Made by a program: the position numbers and the translations under genes
Origin: Ptychodera flava
Taxonomy: Eukaryota > Hemichordata > Enteropneusta > Ptychoderidae
Direction of reading: 5' to 3'
Assembly (NCBI RefSeq): GCF_041260155.1
Contig: NC_091944.1
Location: 13,989,772-14,053,771, forward strand
DNA length: 64,000 bases
Notes under the pieces: generated by a model
The model's database searches: none
What the model was told of the DNA's origin: nothing
Seen by the model: the letters and a program-made list of their open reading frames with translations, nothing else
Shown here: piece by piece, positions 11,471 through 23,733 of the stretch
How the letters are laid out: each line of letters opens with the position of its first letter
Numbering within the stretch: position 1 is the first letter of the stretch

Positions 11471-14329
11471 GACAGCCTTTTATAGCCTAGTGTTGCTTCA
11501 AATTTTGACCAGTGATTTCATAGGGAAGAGAACGCAATATGTAAGGAATACTTGTATGTGATTCAAAGACCTAGGTGACCGTTTTGCATAAATTTGTATA
11601 TTCCTCTTGCCCATCTAAAATTTTAATATTCCCCTTGAAACCCATCGAAAAATTTAAATCATATTTTCATTTCCTTAGAAACAGGGGAAATCCATTTTAA
11701 CAGAGAAACATATTTTGATAAACAGTTGAGAAAGTCAAAGATTTGTAAGGGATAGTCAGACATGTATTTTTGCGTTGAAATACTTTAAACCTTTTAGATT
11801 TCACATATATACATACCACTCACCCTAATCCAAACCTTTTAGGTTCACCTTTGCGCGACTTTTGCCGGAAAAGGGTACTGGCTGCAATTTTTTAAGTAAT
11901 GTTTTATGTTCTCCAGATTTTCTTTTTTCCGTTTTGACCTCCTCATCTCGAATAGGCCACCCCTAATCTCATTCGTGAGAGAAGAGTGGAACATCGTTCG
12001 AGTGAAAATAAAAATGCAAATTGTAGTGGAGAAGATAAATGACTGGTTTGAACTTGTATGAACCGGTTTAGACCAGATGCAGTTTTTAAATTTCTGCTGG
12101 ACAATACAGCAAACTCTGCAAAGTTTTGCTCATGAAATGTCACTTCTCATGGTGTTCAGTTATCTTACGGAAGAATAAAAAATGCCCAGTTGTTTTCTGG
12201 AAAACAAAAGCACGTAAAAGAAGAACGACACCCACATTTTATGTAATCGGTATACATATAATTGTGCTTTATTGTTGGCAGTGTCAGCTAGCTCTGTCTA
12301 GTTTGAATTTGATTACAATGGACGTCAAAACTTATTGATACAAAACTTTGAGTACACACACCAGTGGCATGTAATATTGACAAAGTAATTCTTAACAAAC
12401 AAAAAATTTGGACTGGTGGAACCTATACTCTTTACATCAAAACCATGAACATGTAAAATATGCAATACTCGAGAACCTAGCTACAGAGAAAACTCAATAT
12501 GAAGGCACAAACGAAACATACAAAACTATATTATTTTTTCGCACAATATTAAAATATGCCCAAATGCAATGCTTGTGACGAATCCCACTGTAGAAATATA
12601 AAAAAACTTTGGTGTTGTGTCAATAAAAATTGAAAGGGTAAGTTTGAGAAAGCTATCGCGTTTCAAACAAAATACACATATTTGAGATAGGTTTTATGAA
12701 TAGCGTGTACTGTTACCTTACAAATTAATCCTATATTACAATTGTTTGAAATATTTGACAAATATTTCTGGCAGTTATTCAACACATTCTCCTCGCAGAT
12801 TGGCTATACTTACCTAAAACATTATGTACACTATCTTTCTATTATTGCTTGGATTTATTCTGTGGACTTTTCCTTCACAAGTTACGAAAGGTAATGTAGG
12901 ATACTCACACGACTTTTGTTCAGAGCCATATGAACTACTACAGCTACCATGAAACTACTTTCAGCGTAACATGTCAGGTACTTTAAGCATAACGCTATTA
13001 ACAGGAGCAACACTACAGCAATAACTGCCGTCCGGATTTATACGCAGCCGCATTTCTTTTGCAAGTAGCGCCCCCACAGAAAAAATTCCCTCGAAACATT
13101 CGCTAATTCCACTTCAAATTTTATAAACTTCGAAAGCATTAAATTATAGACCCTATAAAAGAGGTCTATGCGTAACCTTGTTTACGATAAATAACAATAA
13201 AGTTGCCAATAAACATGCACTATTTCAATTCTAAAGTTTTAGGTGAAAGCAAAATTCTGCAACAAATTGTACTCAGAAATGCGTGAAAATTCAAAACTCA
13301 ATCCAGGTTATACACTATTGAAAAGACTACATGAACATTAACGTTTGACGTTACACTTTGTCACTACAGTATACCAAAAACTTCGCGCTAGTGTACAATA
13401 TTTGACAGAAAGGCAAGTCTTCTTTTACATAGAAAAAAATAAAGAGTGAGGACAATGTCATAGTGACTGCAGTATAATGTTTTTGTATCCGATAAAAGTT
13501 GCAAAATTTAAGTCAGGTTGGTCGTTTGAGGAAAAAATCCTCGTTTCAATGAACAATCTTGTTCATGACTCGTCAAAACTGACACTGTACTTTACAATAT
13601 TTTTTAGGTTAAACGATGCCATTTGTCCTCAGCCGAATGGCCAAGCGGTAGCAGATCAGTGTCGAATGCTTGTCAAACAAGCTCGCCAAAATATTCACTC
13701 TCCACCATCTGACAGAGACACATCCCATGTTTAGTATGGCGCTGTCCACTCAACGGTGTGGGCATGGAGTTATCAACAAGCCGTCGGATGTACATTCCAC
13801 AGGTCTTACTTAGATATTCACCGGCCCGGTTCTGTTGTACAGAAGGATATTTAGGTAAATAGCGATTTCAGTACAGAGGCACGATCTTTATTGAGGACCA
13901 CAATAATGATATCATTTCGGCGTATGACGAAAGAAAAGTCGATCAGACATGTTTTATAAAGTTTTAATCATTCTTAGCAAATGTAAAATTATGTACGCGA
14001 CATGTACTGTTAGCATAATGAAACTAAAGATATTAGGTTTAAAAATAATGGTGTAAACAGATAAAGAACGATAATGTCATACGTACGCTTTGATTTCCTT
14101 TACTCAGATATTTCTTAAGAGTTTCCTGTATACGATATAAGAACGATAGAAGACGGTATACAATGCAAGATCCGAGGTACATGAATATTCCGCATTGATT
14201 AAGGGTCATTAGCATAGAATTTAATACCGAAACAATGCTCATTAGTGTAATCTGCATATTTGAATATCATTATACCTCGCATCTTGCACTAATAGGAAGA
14301 CGGTATACCTTTGAAGTGTTTTCCATCAT
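11471..14329. other. Intergenic DNA with no supported feature
   Basis: No ORF with family resemblance, no terminal inverted repeats and no long simple repeats were seen. Short ORFs here lack codon or homology support. Confidence 0.6.
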
Positions 14330-14332
14330 TTA

Positions 14333-16833
14333 GGCTGCATTCACAAACACCTCTAGAGGAGGGGGTGGGGTGGGAGAGTCCAAATAAGTTCTAAGATTTT
14401 TCAAATACCCCCTAACAAACTCGCAATGTGTTCAAGCCCGCCCTTCCAACTTGCTATAATTTTGAAGCCCCCTCAAAGGAAGGCAAAATGTGGCCGATAT
14501 ATTGCTTCATCCAAAAATATTAAATCATGATACATGTGAGTGCATCGGCCAAACTATTAACATTTTCCCCACAAAAACAAACCATATCTCTAGATTTATA
14601 TGTATGCATTAATTCATGTAAATGTACTTTGCTTGAGGTGGCAGGTAAAAACTAAATGTGTGCACAAAAAAGTTGATTTTTGGATTTCATTGATAATGTT
14701 GATTCACTATACATCGTAGTCTATGAGAAAACTATGAACGCATATTTTCCAATATAAAACTAGCAATATCTGTTCATCTGCAGACGTTTGATAACTGATA
14801 TAAATGTACTTGATTAGCATGGGGTGTTTACATGTGCGCATGTGTACACGAAATTTAGTTTTGGAATTTCGCCGAAAATGTTGATCCACTAGACATGGGA
14901 GTCTATGACAAAACTGTAAACCATATATTTTCTGAATCAGCATGAAATTTCCCACTTTTTCCTACATAAATTTTGTATTTCCAGGTCACGTGACTGATCA
15001 CATGACACGTCATGTGGCCAGAGTTGGCAAAGAATATGAATATTTGAAGCATCAGGACGTGTTTTGAATCCATAAAATGATGCAAATTTGAATACAGTTG
15101 CAATTTTCACGGCATTGTCTTTACATATTTGAAATAATAACTACCCTTTACTTTATTTATAGATGTTCCTATTTAAGATTTTTCTCACAAAAGGCAGAGT
15201 AAATGAACCATAACATCAGCATCTGACATGATTCTGTATTTGAAAATCAACACATTTTATATTTGTAAACACCTGCTTTATGTCTTCCTTGCAGAAACAT
15301 GCATCTAAAATGGTTATGATTTATCAAAAAATATTTTACAATATTTAAAAATACATTTTAGGGAACAACATATCACATGACCAAACACATGACCAGTCAT
15401 GTGACCAGTCATATTGATAATATGGCTGCTATGAATTTCATTGGCTTATGGTAAAAAACTGTATTTCCTCTAGTTTCATTCACGGATATTGCTGTTAATA
15501 GAACAAATTTACATATAAATCATTTGTTTTCAATATATAAACATTTCATATCATTAAAAAAACCCCAATAAACATCTTCGCGATCGTCTGTACTTCTGAA
15601 AACTGTAAACAATCAGCGCGACGCTTCTGTGATCAGCATGACCTTTCAGGGTCGAGGTCATGGGTCACGACATTTGCTTCCGGATTTTGGCCATACTCGG
15701 ACGTACGGGGCGCAATCACATTCTGGCCAGATCGGAATACATCAATCTTAGTTGTGCTGCGTGCTGGTGCCGAAAATACGGGATTTTTAGCGACAAAAAC
15801 GAAGCAAATACGCCTATTTAACTGTGCCGGATATTTCCGGCACTCAAGGTATATGGTAATTCAATATGGCGCCGGAAATATCCGGCCATAGGTAGTAAAG
15901 GGGTTTAAAACTTGCAATATTTGTGCATATATGAACCCTGAATAATTGACATTATGTACTTGATTAGAAGAGGGTGGTTACGTGTGCATATATGTAGCTA
16001 CAAGAAATTTGATTTTCGAATTTGCCAAAAATGTTGGTCCACTATACATTACAGTCTATGAGGAAACTACAGGTATGAATATTTTTTTCCAATACAAAAC
16101 TCGGTAAATCTGTGTATTTATGTACGCTTGATTATTAATATTAATGTACTTGATTAGACTAGGGTAGTTATAAGTCCATGTATGTGCATGAAATCTGATT
16201 TTGGAATGTCACTGAAATGTTGATCCACTATACATTGTAGTCGATGAGGAAACTATGAATAACACATAGGTTACCGTCTCCTAAATTGTTATTCAAAGGT
16301 TGTTTGACCTGAAGCTTCCAGTTGTTGTTGATGACACTATGCACTATTCTAAATAGTTTGTATTCTGTCAAAGTCCTCAAAAAATAAAAAATGTACGTAC
16401 GGCGACATGAACGTTTGACACTGACCCATACCCTATGTATTGTCAATGGGAGAATTTATCAAAAGTTATCTCCCAAATTGCCATTGAAAGGTTAAGCTGA
16501 AACTTTTAGTCATTATAGAGGACAGTTTTACAGAGGGGTTGGGTAAGTAGAAATCGTGACAACCGAAATCTTTTGCCTCAAGATGGCTGCTTGGATCATC
16601 GATAAATTGTTTAATATACCCTAAAATTTGCGCCCAAAGGGCGTGCCGAAAATGGAAATGGCAGGAAATGAAAGTGCCAGATCTAGAAGGCATTTGAAAA
16701 GGAATTTGATATTTAATAAATTTTCAAGCCCTCCCCCTTTGTAGTGTCCATTTTTTCAGATCCCCCGGCATGTTGTAAATCTTTTCATGTACCCCCTTAA
16801 ATCCCCCATCCAGAGCTGTTTGTGAATGCAGCC
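14333..16833. mobile_element. 2.5-kb non-autonomous element with inverted ends
   Basis: GGCTGCATTCACAAACA at 14333 is matched by TGTTTGTGAATGCAGCC ending at 16833, and TTA flanks both sides (14330-14332, 16834-16836). C- or G-rich strips follow each end. The interior carries direct repeats of about 183 bp around ATGTTGATCCACTATACAT (near 14695, 14878, 16031, 16215). No transposase ORF is seen. Confidence 0.65.
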
Positions 16834-16891
16834 TTAGGTCACCGTTGAAAAATGAATTTTAGTCTCGTCTATACTAGAATTGACTTCTTAA

Positions 16892-17236
16892 GGTAGAACG
16901 CGCTTAGAGGACAGATTTGGACTCTCAAACTTTTACAATTCTTTTCTGATATAACACGTGTTGGGGTTCATTTTAAAGCTCTTGGCGCAAGAAAACTTTT
17001 CACTGGCTTAGTTTTCTGAAATTCAAAAATTTCATTTTTCTCCATAGAGTTAACAAAGGGATGGCGGCCATTTTGAATTTTAAATATCGGTAAATCTTGG
17101 GTTATTTGTTTCTCTAGGACCAAAAGTTGTATTGTAACCCCGATTATTATTCTTGATTTTGAAAGACAATGATCGAAAGATTCCTTTAGGAAAGTTTGAG
17201 CAAAGTTTAAGTTTCACTTTCGAGGCGCATACTACC
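16892..17236 (+). mobile_element. TTAA MITE family 4, uninterrupted copy
   Basis: Left end GGTAGAACGCGCTTAGAGG, inverted right end CGAGGCGCATACTACC, flanked by TTAA (16888-16891) and TTTA. It contains the GATGGCGGCCATTTTGAATTT block. It serves as the reference for the split copies at 3485-5264 and 47277-49534. Confidence 0.75.
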
Positions 17237-17499
17237 TTTACATTACCATTTCATATTGTACACTGTGTGGTGAGTTTGCGAGACAAGAGTACATGTACTT
17301 TGTATTTAACGGGATATATTTAGGAAGAGGCTGAGGAAATTTGAACAAAACTAATGAAATTTGAACAAAACTAATGAAAATTTGTCAAAAGTTGCCCCTA
17401 TCATTTGGTCCTTAATCACAACAATCTGATATTCACGAAGCCACTTTACAGATACAGTCAAGTTCAGCAGGTAGTGTAACACAGGGACTCTTAACTTCA

Positions 17500-17565
17500 T
17501 CACGATTGGTCAACTGACGACAGGAAAGATACTCGCAGCACTTCAATGATGGCAGGATCACAAGA
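17500..17565 (-). CDS. Possible terminal exon of tetraspan gene
   Basis: A phase-0 exon after a strong pyrimidine tract (ACCTCCTCCTCCCCTGTCAAAG/) would add SCDPAIIEVLRVSFLSSVDQS and a TGA stop at 17500-17502. An equally phase-compatible alternative is 17433-17513 (after CTTTCCTGTCGTCAG/), which ends in DCICKVAS and a stop. I cannot choose between them from sequence. Confidence 0.35.
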   Translation of the reverse strand, partial: SCDPAIIEVLRVSFLSSVDQS

Positions 17566-17806
17566 CTTTGACAGGGGAGGAGGAGGTAAAATTGTGAAAA
17601 CATTTGTAACCTGACACCGCTACGTTCGCAAAAATACAGTCGAGTAGGTCTCCGCCGCATGTTCTTATCATTAACGCACCTCCCAAGATTCTATGGTCTA
17701 TCCCTAAAGCCAACACAAGCTGCAAGTATCCCCGAACTTCATGAAAACTGCTTTTGAGCGCTCTAAGTGTCTGACAAAAACCGTGCAATACTTGCACACT
17801 GCTTAC

Positions 17807-17868
17807 CTTGCATTTATCTGTCTTGAAGTACACAAACGCCAGCTGTTCAATCGTATTAAGGATAATCT
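17807..17868 (-). CDS. Tetraspan gene exon 9
   Basis: An exon with acceptor CAATTCATAG/ and donor TGCAAG/GTAAGC encodes IILNTIEQLAFVYFKTDKCK. It enters in phase 1, matching the exit of 19013-19129, and leaves in phase 0. It would be the cytosolic tail after transmembrane segment 4. Confidence 0.5.
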
Positions 17869-17977
17869 CTATGAATTGTTCATTAAAGTAAAACACGCCT
17901 CGTTGACAGAGATATTCGGTTCTCAAACTTTTTACAATATTTTGAGGACAGTTATTCGGACTCAAACTTTTACAACA

Positions 17978-17983
17978 CTTTGG

Positions 17984-18060
<77 letters not shown>
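17978..18060. repeat. (TA)n microsatellite
   Basis: Long TA tract, part of a cluster of three such tracts within 2 kb. The Ile-Tyr ORFs on both strands are artefacts. Confidence 0.95.
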
Positions 18061-18061
<1 letters not shown>

Positions 18062-18093
18062 CAGCACAAAATTACTTCAAGTACAAAGTAATG

Positions 18094-18139
18094 ATCTCTG
18101 TTACTTAAGTTTCTTGCATCCTGCAATCATCAGACAGAA
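18094..18139 (-). ncRNA. Hammerhead-ribozyme-like motif
   Basis: Read on the minus strand, the sequence gives UUCUGU (stem I), CUGAUGA, a stem II hairpin UUGC-AGGAU-GCAA, GAAA, a tiny stem III (CUUAAG), GUA and ACAGAG (stem I partner). All invariant core bases of a type I hammerhead are present: CUGAUGA, GAAA, the A-U pair at 15.1/16.1, and a NUH cleavage triplet GUA. Very short stem III is known for hammerheads carried by Penelope-like retroelements. It lies between two long (TA)n tracts inside a 90-bp inverted repeat (ACAAAATTACTTC ends at 18065-18153). Activity is not established. Confidence 0.5.
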
Positions 18140-18217
18140 GAAGTAATTTTGTGTTATTATTTATAACGCTCTGCTTTAGCATCGAGCACTGCAATTTCCC
18201 AGGAGGACATCTGTATA

Positions 18218-18309
<92 letters not shown>

Positions 18310-18326
18310 CATATATAGGCATATAT

Positions 18327-18396
<70 letters not shown>
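18218..18396. repeat. (TA)n microsatellite with GGCATATATA interruptions
   Basis: About 180 bp of TA repeat with a short block of three related 10-bp units (GGCATATATA twice, GGTATATATA once) near 18307. Confidence 0.95.
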
Positions 18397-18401
<5 letters not shown>

Positions 18402-19012
18402 GTACTGCAAATGCCATGGCTGTTATATCAAAAATAATAATGCATGTGACACTACTACAAGATTAACCCTTCAAGGATACAATGAAAGAACGTCTTATGA
18501 GACCTCGTCTGACAAGGCCTGCCATTATGCTACTTTCCAAGAAAACTGCATTCGCTCTGCCCTCGTGGATAGCACGGCTCCTGATGGTCTGATAGAGAAC
18601 AATCGAGGATTACAATCTTACAGTTGTACAATATTTGATGCATGACTACTTGCATGATATACAAAGTCCGAGACGAAAAGCTGCAGGTGTCGCTAAGGCT
18701 CAATGGAAAAACGTAACAGTTAGTTTCTTCAATGTAAAAAACTAGGATTAATAGTTCGACTCCGGTATCTATAAGCTACTCTCTCCTCCATTTTCCCATG
18801 TAGAAGTCTTCTTCTACATTCGTAGCATGTAGTTTGGGAAAGATTTGGCGGTGACAGGTGTAAAAAATACTATGCATTTAATTGGATCGTTCCACTGCGG
18901 CAAACAACAGAAGATTGCGGCAAGACCACTGTTGCAACAAGATTGTTGAGAAAGTTCACCACATCCTGCTAAAGGTGTAAGTCTACCAAATGCATCGAGC
19001 AAGCTTACTTAC

Positions 19013-19129
19013 TTATGGTATAATTACTAAAACAGATGTATAAAATAAGACACACCAAAATCGAGAATCCGATGGGCAGAGACATGTACGCCATGAAGAT
19101 GGACACAAGTTTTACCAATTCAACGCCAT
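19013..19129 (-). CDS. Tetraspan gene exon 8 (transmembrane segment 4)
   Basis: Acceptor CTTTCCTTAG/ and donor CCATAA/GTAAGT bound a 117-nt exon in phase 1 to phase 1. It encodes GVELVKLVSIFMAYMSLPIG followed by FSILVCLILYICFSNYTI, a long hydrophobic helix. It is the last membrane span before a short tail. Confidence 0.6.
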
Positions 19130-19652
19130 CTAAGGAAAGACAATGATTTGATGACTTGAATATTTATGATTGGTACTTTCCATTTAAAACAGAATCTTTA
19201 TAATGTTACATACGATAATATCGTAACTATTCTGGCAAAGGTATTATGGCAAAGGTTTCGTCAGCTATTCTTATGTTGTTGTTATTTCTTTATCAAAGTG
19301 TTTTGATTTTATTTACTTAATTCATAATGTGAAAGTGAATTAACTCATGCAATGTCATTCATTTAAATAAACTATGGCAAGATAAATTGGTCTGCATATT
19401 GCCACTTTGCTATGACTCGAGACGATGTCGTAAAAATAAACCCTACGAAAGAAAATTCCTAAATGTTAAGTATGACAGCCGAGAACAATCACCTTCCCTC
19501 CGAATTTCGTTCCGTTAATTTGACGCAAAATGCTAGGACCTCAGGAAAGCTTACAAAATACAAACTCTAGCATAGATGACGATTGCATCTAACATATTTT
19601 CATAGGCCCTTTGATTCTTTGATTCTTGAAGTGTTTATGTGACAAATCTTAC

Positions 19653-19715
19653 TTTTTATCAATTTGTTTTGAATCACCATGTAACTGAACAGGTACGGCA
19701 GCGTAATATTGTGAT
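19653..19715 (-). CDS. Tetraspan gene exon 7 (extracellular loop)
   Basis: A 63-nt exon (TTTTCTTTTCAG/ to AAAAA/GTAAGA), phase 1 to phase 1, encodes DHNITLPYLFSYMVIQNKLI plus K. It contains an N-glycosylation sequon (NIT) in what would be the loop between spans 3 and 4. Confidence 0.55.
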
Positions 19716-19775
19716 CTGAAAAGAAAAAGACTGTATATTACCACCAAACAACAAACGAATGTACTAGCCATATAA

Positions 19776-19778
19776 TAT

Positions 19779-19866
<88 letters not shown>
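19776..19866. repeat. (TA)n microsatellite
   Basis: Long TA tract immediately beside the repeat at 19867-19943. Confidence 0.95.
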
Positions 19867-19870
<4 letters not shown>

Positions 19871-19943
19871 GGGGGGGAGGGGGTTCACGTCTGCTGGCCC
19901 ATGGTCTATGTATACACACAAAGGACAATTAATTGACTGAATT
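19867..19943 (+). repeat. 75-bp dispersed repeat, copy 1
   Basis: AAAGTGGGGGGGAGGGGGTT and the following sequence through CACAAAGGACAATTAATT are repeated almost identically at 21000-21068 in the same orientation. No terminal structure was recognised. Confidence 0.7.
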
Positions 19944-20187
19944 AATACAGGCGCTCGATACAAAATGGTTACCTATATTGGAAAAAAGGTAACAAAACCA
20001 AATCAGTAAACAAAAAAAAACACTTTAAAAACAAACAGGCAAAAGTTAAACAGTTTTAAAAATAGATCAATTCTTTAAAATTATTGATTTATAAGGTGAA
20101 AAGGAATAAAAATGTTTTATCCAATTAAAACACCCTTTCTCAAATGTAGCTAATTACAGAGAAAGACGAGACTGGGAGGCGACTCAC

Positions 20188-20278
20188 CATTCAAAGCCGT
20201 GAGGCCAACGTTTAAGATGAGACAGATATAACCCAGTAGGTAGGCGCAGAATAACAATCTCATCACTGAAAAATTTCT
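20188..20278 (-). CDS. Tetraspan gene exon 6 (transmembrane segment 3)
   Basis: A 91-nt exon bounded by TTAAAACAG/ and AATG/GTGAGT enters in phase 0 and leaves in phase 1. It encodes RNFSVMRLLFCAYLLGYICL followed by ILNVGLTALN, a clear membrane helix. Using the other AG (TTTTTCAG/) would break the frame to the preceding exon, which is why this start is chosen. Confidence 0.6.
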
Positions 20279-20289
20279 CTGTTTTAAGG

Positions 20290-20830
20290 AGGGTGTGGAG
20301 TACAATGTTGATAATTATTTTACATTATGTTCTTATTTTAAACTTTCGCCTCTTTTTATTCGTCGTCAAGTTTTAGATCTGTGTTTTATTCACAAGTGTG
20401 TCAATTTTATTACCGATTGTCCAGATATTAATAGCTCCTTCACTTTCTTTGTGCCCCCAAGGCGTCTCAGGTCTTCTGACCTTTTCCGGATTCCAAATCA
20501 CCGCGTTAACCTGTCTAAATATTGTTTTCGTCTCGGGCAATGTCACTTTTAAATAGTGTCTATCGTTTTGATATTGATTTGTTTACCAGTCTTAGTGCTT
20601 TAAAACACAAGTGTCATCTGTTTTATTATCTCTTGCTGATAGTCATTTTACTACCGAGAGTTTTTGATGTTTGTCAGTCTCTGTTGTTACTTGTTTAGTG
20701 CCTTTTTTTTAAAAATTAGTTTCTGCATGTTGTAATTTGTCTTTTTCATGTTTTAATTTTTCTCTGTTTGCATCCAGTTATTGGGCTATGCCTGTTGGAT
20801 GTCAGAACGAATAAAAATAAATAAATAAAA
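20290..20830 (+). mobile_element. 3-prime end of a non-LTR retrotransposon (CR1/Jockey-like), 5-prime truncated
   Basis: It reads LSPLFIRRQVLDLCFIHKCV and later PPRRLRSSDLFRIPNHRV, the typical C-terminal tail after the reverse transcriptase of CR1/Jockey-type LINEs. After a frameshift it reads FDIDLFTSLSALKHKCHLFY. It ends in an A-rich repeat (AATAAAAATAAATAAATAAA). It lies in an intron of the minus-strand tetraspan gene. Confidence 0.75.
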
Positions 20831-20999
20831 AGAACCCGATCGACACCTTATCGCTCCATCGGTTCACAAGGACTTCAGTTGCGATGACAACAGACCTTTG
20901 GCTAATCTAAAGGAGGGTACATTAATGAACGCTTGATCATTGGAGGAAATAAATTATCGTGCTCGAAGGTACGAACTTCGTCCGCAAAATTCCAAAAGA

Positions 21000-21068
21000 A
21001 AGTGGGGGGGAGGGGGTTCACGTCTGCTGGCCCATGATCTATACATACACACAAAGGACAATTAATTA
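21000..21068 (+). repeat. 75-bp dispersed repeat, copy 2
   Basis: Second copy of the repeat at 19867-19943, differing at a few positions. Confidence 0.7.
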
Positions 21069-21453
21069 ATAAGTTAAGCAAGACTGGAGAATATCGGGCC
21101 CACGGTAAGTTGTGGGACGACAATATTTTAGGATTACGTATTATTTATTCGTATACAAGTCACCTTCTGACAAACACTGATATCTACTATAAAGGGAATG
21201 TGGCCATATGCTCTTCAGGTGTATCAAAGTGATAATGTAATGTGCTCATTGCGTCATCTGCGAGTTTGTCAGTTTCTTCTTCTTTATACGGCAAATTCAA
21301 TATCTTTGGTTGCAGTATGTCAAAATTGCAACCAAAATTCAACTGTTATAGTGTATACAATAAAAACGATCGGTTGTAAGATCGATCATCTCCCACGGTC
21401 CCATAAAACCAATTTCGCAATCAAATGCATCGCGTCAACCAATCACTACCTAC

Positions 21454-21675
21454 CTGAACACTAGAAAACACCAATCCGATGCAGCCAAGTATGATACAAA
21501 TCATACTTGTTGCGATGGTCTGGAATTCAAAGCAAAGCAGGGCTGTCTTGTACAGTGCGTAGACCCAGTAAACAAATATTATGGCGATCAAGAGTGACCA
21601 ATAATAACGCCACATTGCAAGCTTATTACTGTTCCCAAGCTTGTTGAAAGCTTCCTCCAGTTTGGAGTATTCTAT
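21454..21675 (-). CDS. Tetraspan gene exon 5 (transmembrane segments 1 and 2)
   Basis: A 222-nt exon, phase 0 to 0, runs from acceptor TTCGTCTCCAG/ to donor GTTCAG/GTAGGT. It encodes an amphipathic lead-in (IEYSKLEEAFNKLGNSNKLA) and two membrane helices (YYWSLLIAIIFVYWVYALYK and TIATSMICIILGCIGLVFSS). The two spans are separated by a short loop, as in tetraspan proteins. I do not recognise the family. The upstream partner is probably the TIR gene exon at 22735-22844, which can be spliced in phase. Confidence 0.7.
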
Positions 21676-21910
21676 CTGGAGACGAAAAATTGAAATTGCT
21701 TTGTTAAGGTAAAGAATAAAGACAAGTAAAAAGAAACAAGCCGAAAATACCTTCTTTCTGTTTGTACTTGTTTTCAAGAAGAAATAAAAGGGAAACGAGA
21801 CAAAAGTTCGTTCTGTCTCTTTGTATCACGCAATTTCTTTCTTTCTTTCTGTCTTTCTTTGTGCTTGTTTTTTCATGCAACCAGAACAAACGAACAGAAA
21901 GTAGCCTGTT

Positions 21911-21989
21911 CGCCCCCAATTCCCTGTAAACAGGTCCACAACCACCATTGATAACAATGGGTTTGGGCCAAACCATGGTGGTGAAAGGG
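21911..21989 (-). mobile_element. TTAA MITE family 2, copy (inverted)
   Basis: The reverse complement begins CCCTTTCACCACCATGGTTT and contains GGCCCAAACCCATTG, as in the copies at 40762-40845 and 59331-59418. It is flanked by TTAA at 21990-21993. Confidence 0.65.
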
Positions 21990-22734
21990 TTAAACAACCA
22001 GAATTCTGATTATGATTCTCTCCTTGTTTCATTATGAATGCTCCTATAGACAAATCCCCATTAGTTCAGGCTAAGTATGTTCGTTCTCATAGTCTCTGAG
22101 GAAGAGCTTCAAGAATACTTTCAAAAATGACTGTTCAGAACTCATTTATCCGCAGGATATTGAGAGACTCTGGCTAGTGTACCATTGTCAATTGGCTTTA
22201 AAAGACCAGAATATTGAAGAAACTGGGACCAAGCTAGACAGTATAGGAGTGGGTCACTACTTTTTGTGCATGGATAAAATGAGGGTTAATTTCTTTTATG
22301 CAACCGTTTAAAAATATTTGTGCGCCTCCGGGGGGCACTTCTATTGCAATGGTATAAAACTATGTACCGCAGTTTTGAAACCTTCTTTTTCGCTTCATGC
22401 AAACTTTTGATCAAGAAAATGATAATAAAATGTAGACTGTTGATACTTGTTTGGCCCTACCATGACCTATGACCTGAATTACACATTTTGACTGATCATT
22501 TTGAAAAACAATGACGAGTTTTAAAATTAGGATTTGCAAAAATATATAGACTTTTGAAACCCTCCTTTAACGGAAAATTGTAGAGTTTGTGCTTTGTAGC
22601 TTGAACTCTCTATGGGATGTACTAAAGTCGGGGTTGAATTCCCTCCCCTCCCCGTATCGGCTCGCTACCTACAATTTCTGTCCAGTCTCTAGGTAGCAAA
22701 CAACCGCTTTTAAACAAGACTCCTGATAAATTAC

Positions 22735-22844
22735 CCGAATTCCTTTAGCGCTGAGTGACGTAAAAGTCTCATTGATATCAAAGGATGTTACCAAGCGATT
22801 TGGCTCCGAATTCTGCGTTGTGATAATCCTTCCATTAAATTGGT
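22735..22844 (-). CDS. TIR paralogue 2, exon 4 (linker or C-terminus)
   Basis: After an acceptor (TTATTTGGAG/) the frame reads DQFNGRIITTQNSEPNRLVT and then SFDINETFTSLSAKGIR. It enters in phase 1, as required by the preceding exon. Splicing at CGG/GTAATT (22735) leaves phase 0 and fits the membrane exon at 21454-21675. Without splicing the frame runs on for 21 more codons to a TAG at 22669-22671, giving a shorter cytosolic TIR protein. Both products are possible; the donor is not a strong one. An earlier phase-0 donor (CTTG/GTAACA) also exists. Confidence 0.45.
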
Positions 22845-23172
22845 CTCCAAATAAAATCAAAGACGAGAATTTGCAGTGTCAGTAAATCGATTTTCAAAAT
22901 ATTGATTAAATTGTGCCGAAATTTGAAAGTTTTGTCTTCCGTTGTATATCTTTCCAATTACCTGATACCTTTATGAATGCTACATGCTTGGGTTTGGTTG
23001 TGTTTATCTTCGGCAATAGTTTTGGAGGCTGAATTTCCTGCAAGACTTTTTATTTTATTTTCATCTTTATATTTGATTTTTATGTTGAAAACTTGTTGAA
23101 TACTTATTGAATAGAGACAAACTGCATGATCATAATCGGAACAAAATCTTCTGCAAATAACTGATTACCCAC

Positions 23173-23223
23173 CGACTCTTTCACCAAATGAAAACTCCTT
23201 CATGTCTTCCTGTGAGGTATTGT
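23173..23223 (-). CDS. TIR paralogue 2, exon 3
   Basis: A 51-nt exon follows a strong pyrimidine tract (GCTTTCTCTCCGACAG/) and ends at AGAGTCG/GTGGGT, phase 1 to 1. It encodes DNTSQEDMKEFSFGERV, an acidic linker. The neighbouring AG (CCTCACAG/) would give a stop in the required phase, so 23223 is the favoured start. Confidence 0.5.
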
Positions 23224-23733
23224 CTGTCGGAGAGAAAGCAAAATTAAATATAAAACATCTAGAAATGATCAAAGTTAACAAACGTTGAACGTTCAGCTGG
23301 CTGTCAGCTTCCCCCTTTTTCCGAAATCTAAGATACCTAGGTGTTGACAACATCGATCTTTGATTTTTTTTTAGGGTCAGGCAAAATACTTTCATTTCCC
23401 ATATAATACACTCTGAGTATTTTTTTAGTTGCGATTACTTCTGCTTATTCACATAGTTATATTATACGATAATTAACATGATAAACCTAAGTGCTCCCAC
23501 ACAGTGACTTTTTCTGTTTTGTTATATGCGTGCCACTTGCCAGCGATCAGATTTTTTAAACTTTTAATAAGCGTACATGGTGTGTAAAATTTGTTGTGAC
23601 TAAAGAAATGATACAACAATGGTCATTACACTTAAATGGCAGGCAGATTTCAACTTCTGTCCAGTGATAAATTCAGAAAGCATGAAAGGGAAGACAATGT
23701 ATTTTTATTGATGGAAGGGAGTAAAACGAATAC

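Noticed and set aside
13630-13720. tRNA-like A-box (TGGCCAAGCGGT)
   Set aside because: No convincing B box or cloverleaf follows; at best a SINE or tRNA relic.
17558-18417. Ile-Tyr repeat ORFs on both strands
   Set aside because: Produced by (TA)n tracts. Only the non-repeat part near 17807-17868 has exon support.
18400-18645. 81-residue plus-strand ORF beside the hammerhead-like motif
   Set aside because: Checked for Penelope reverse transcriptase or GIY-YIG motifs on both strands; none seen.
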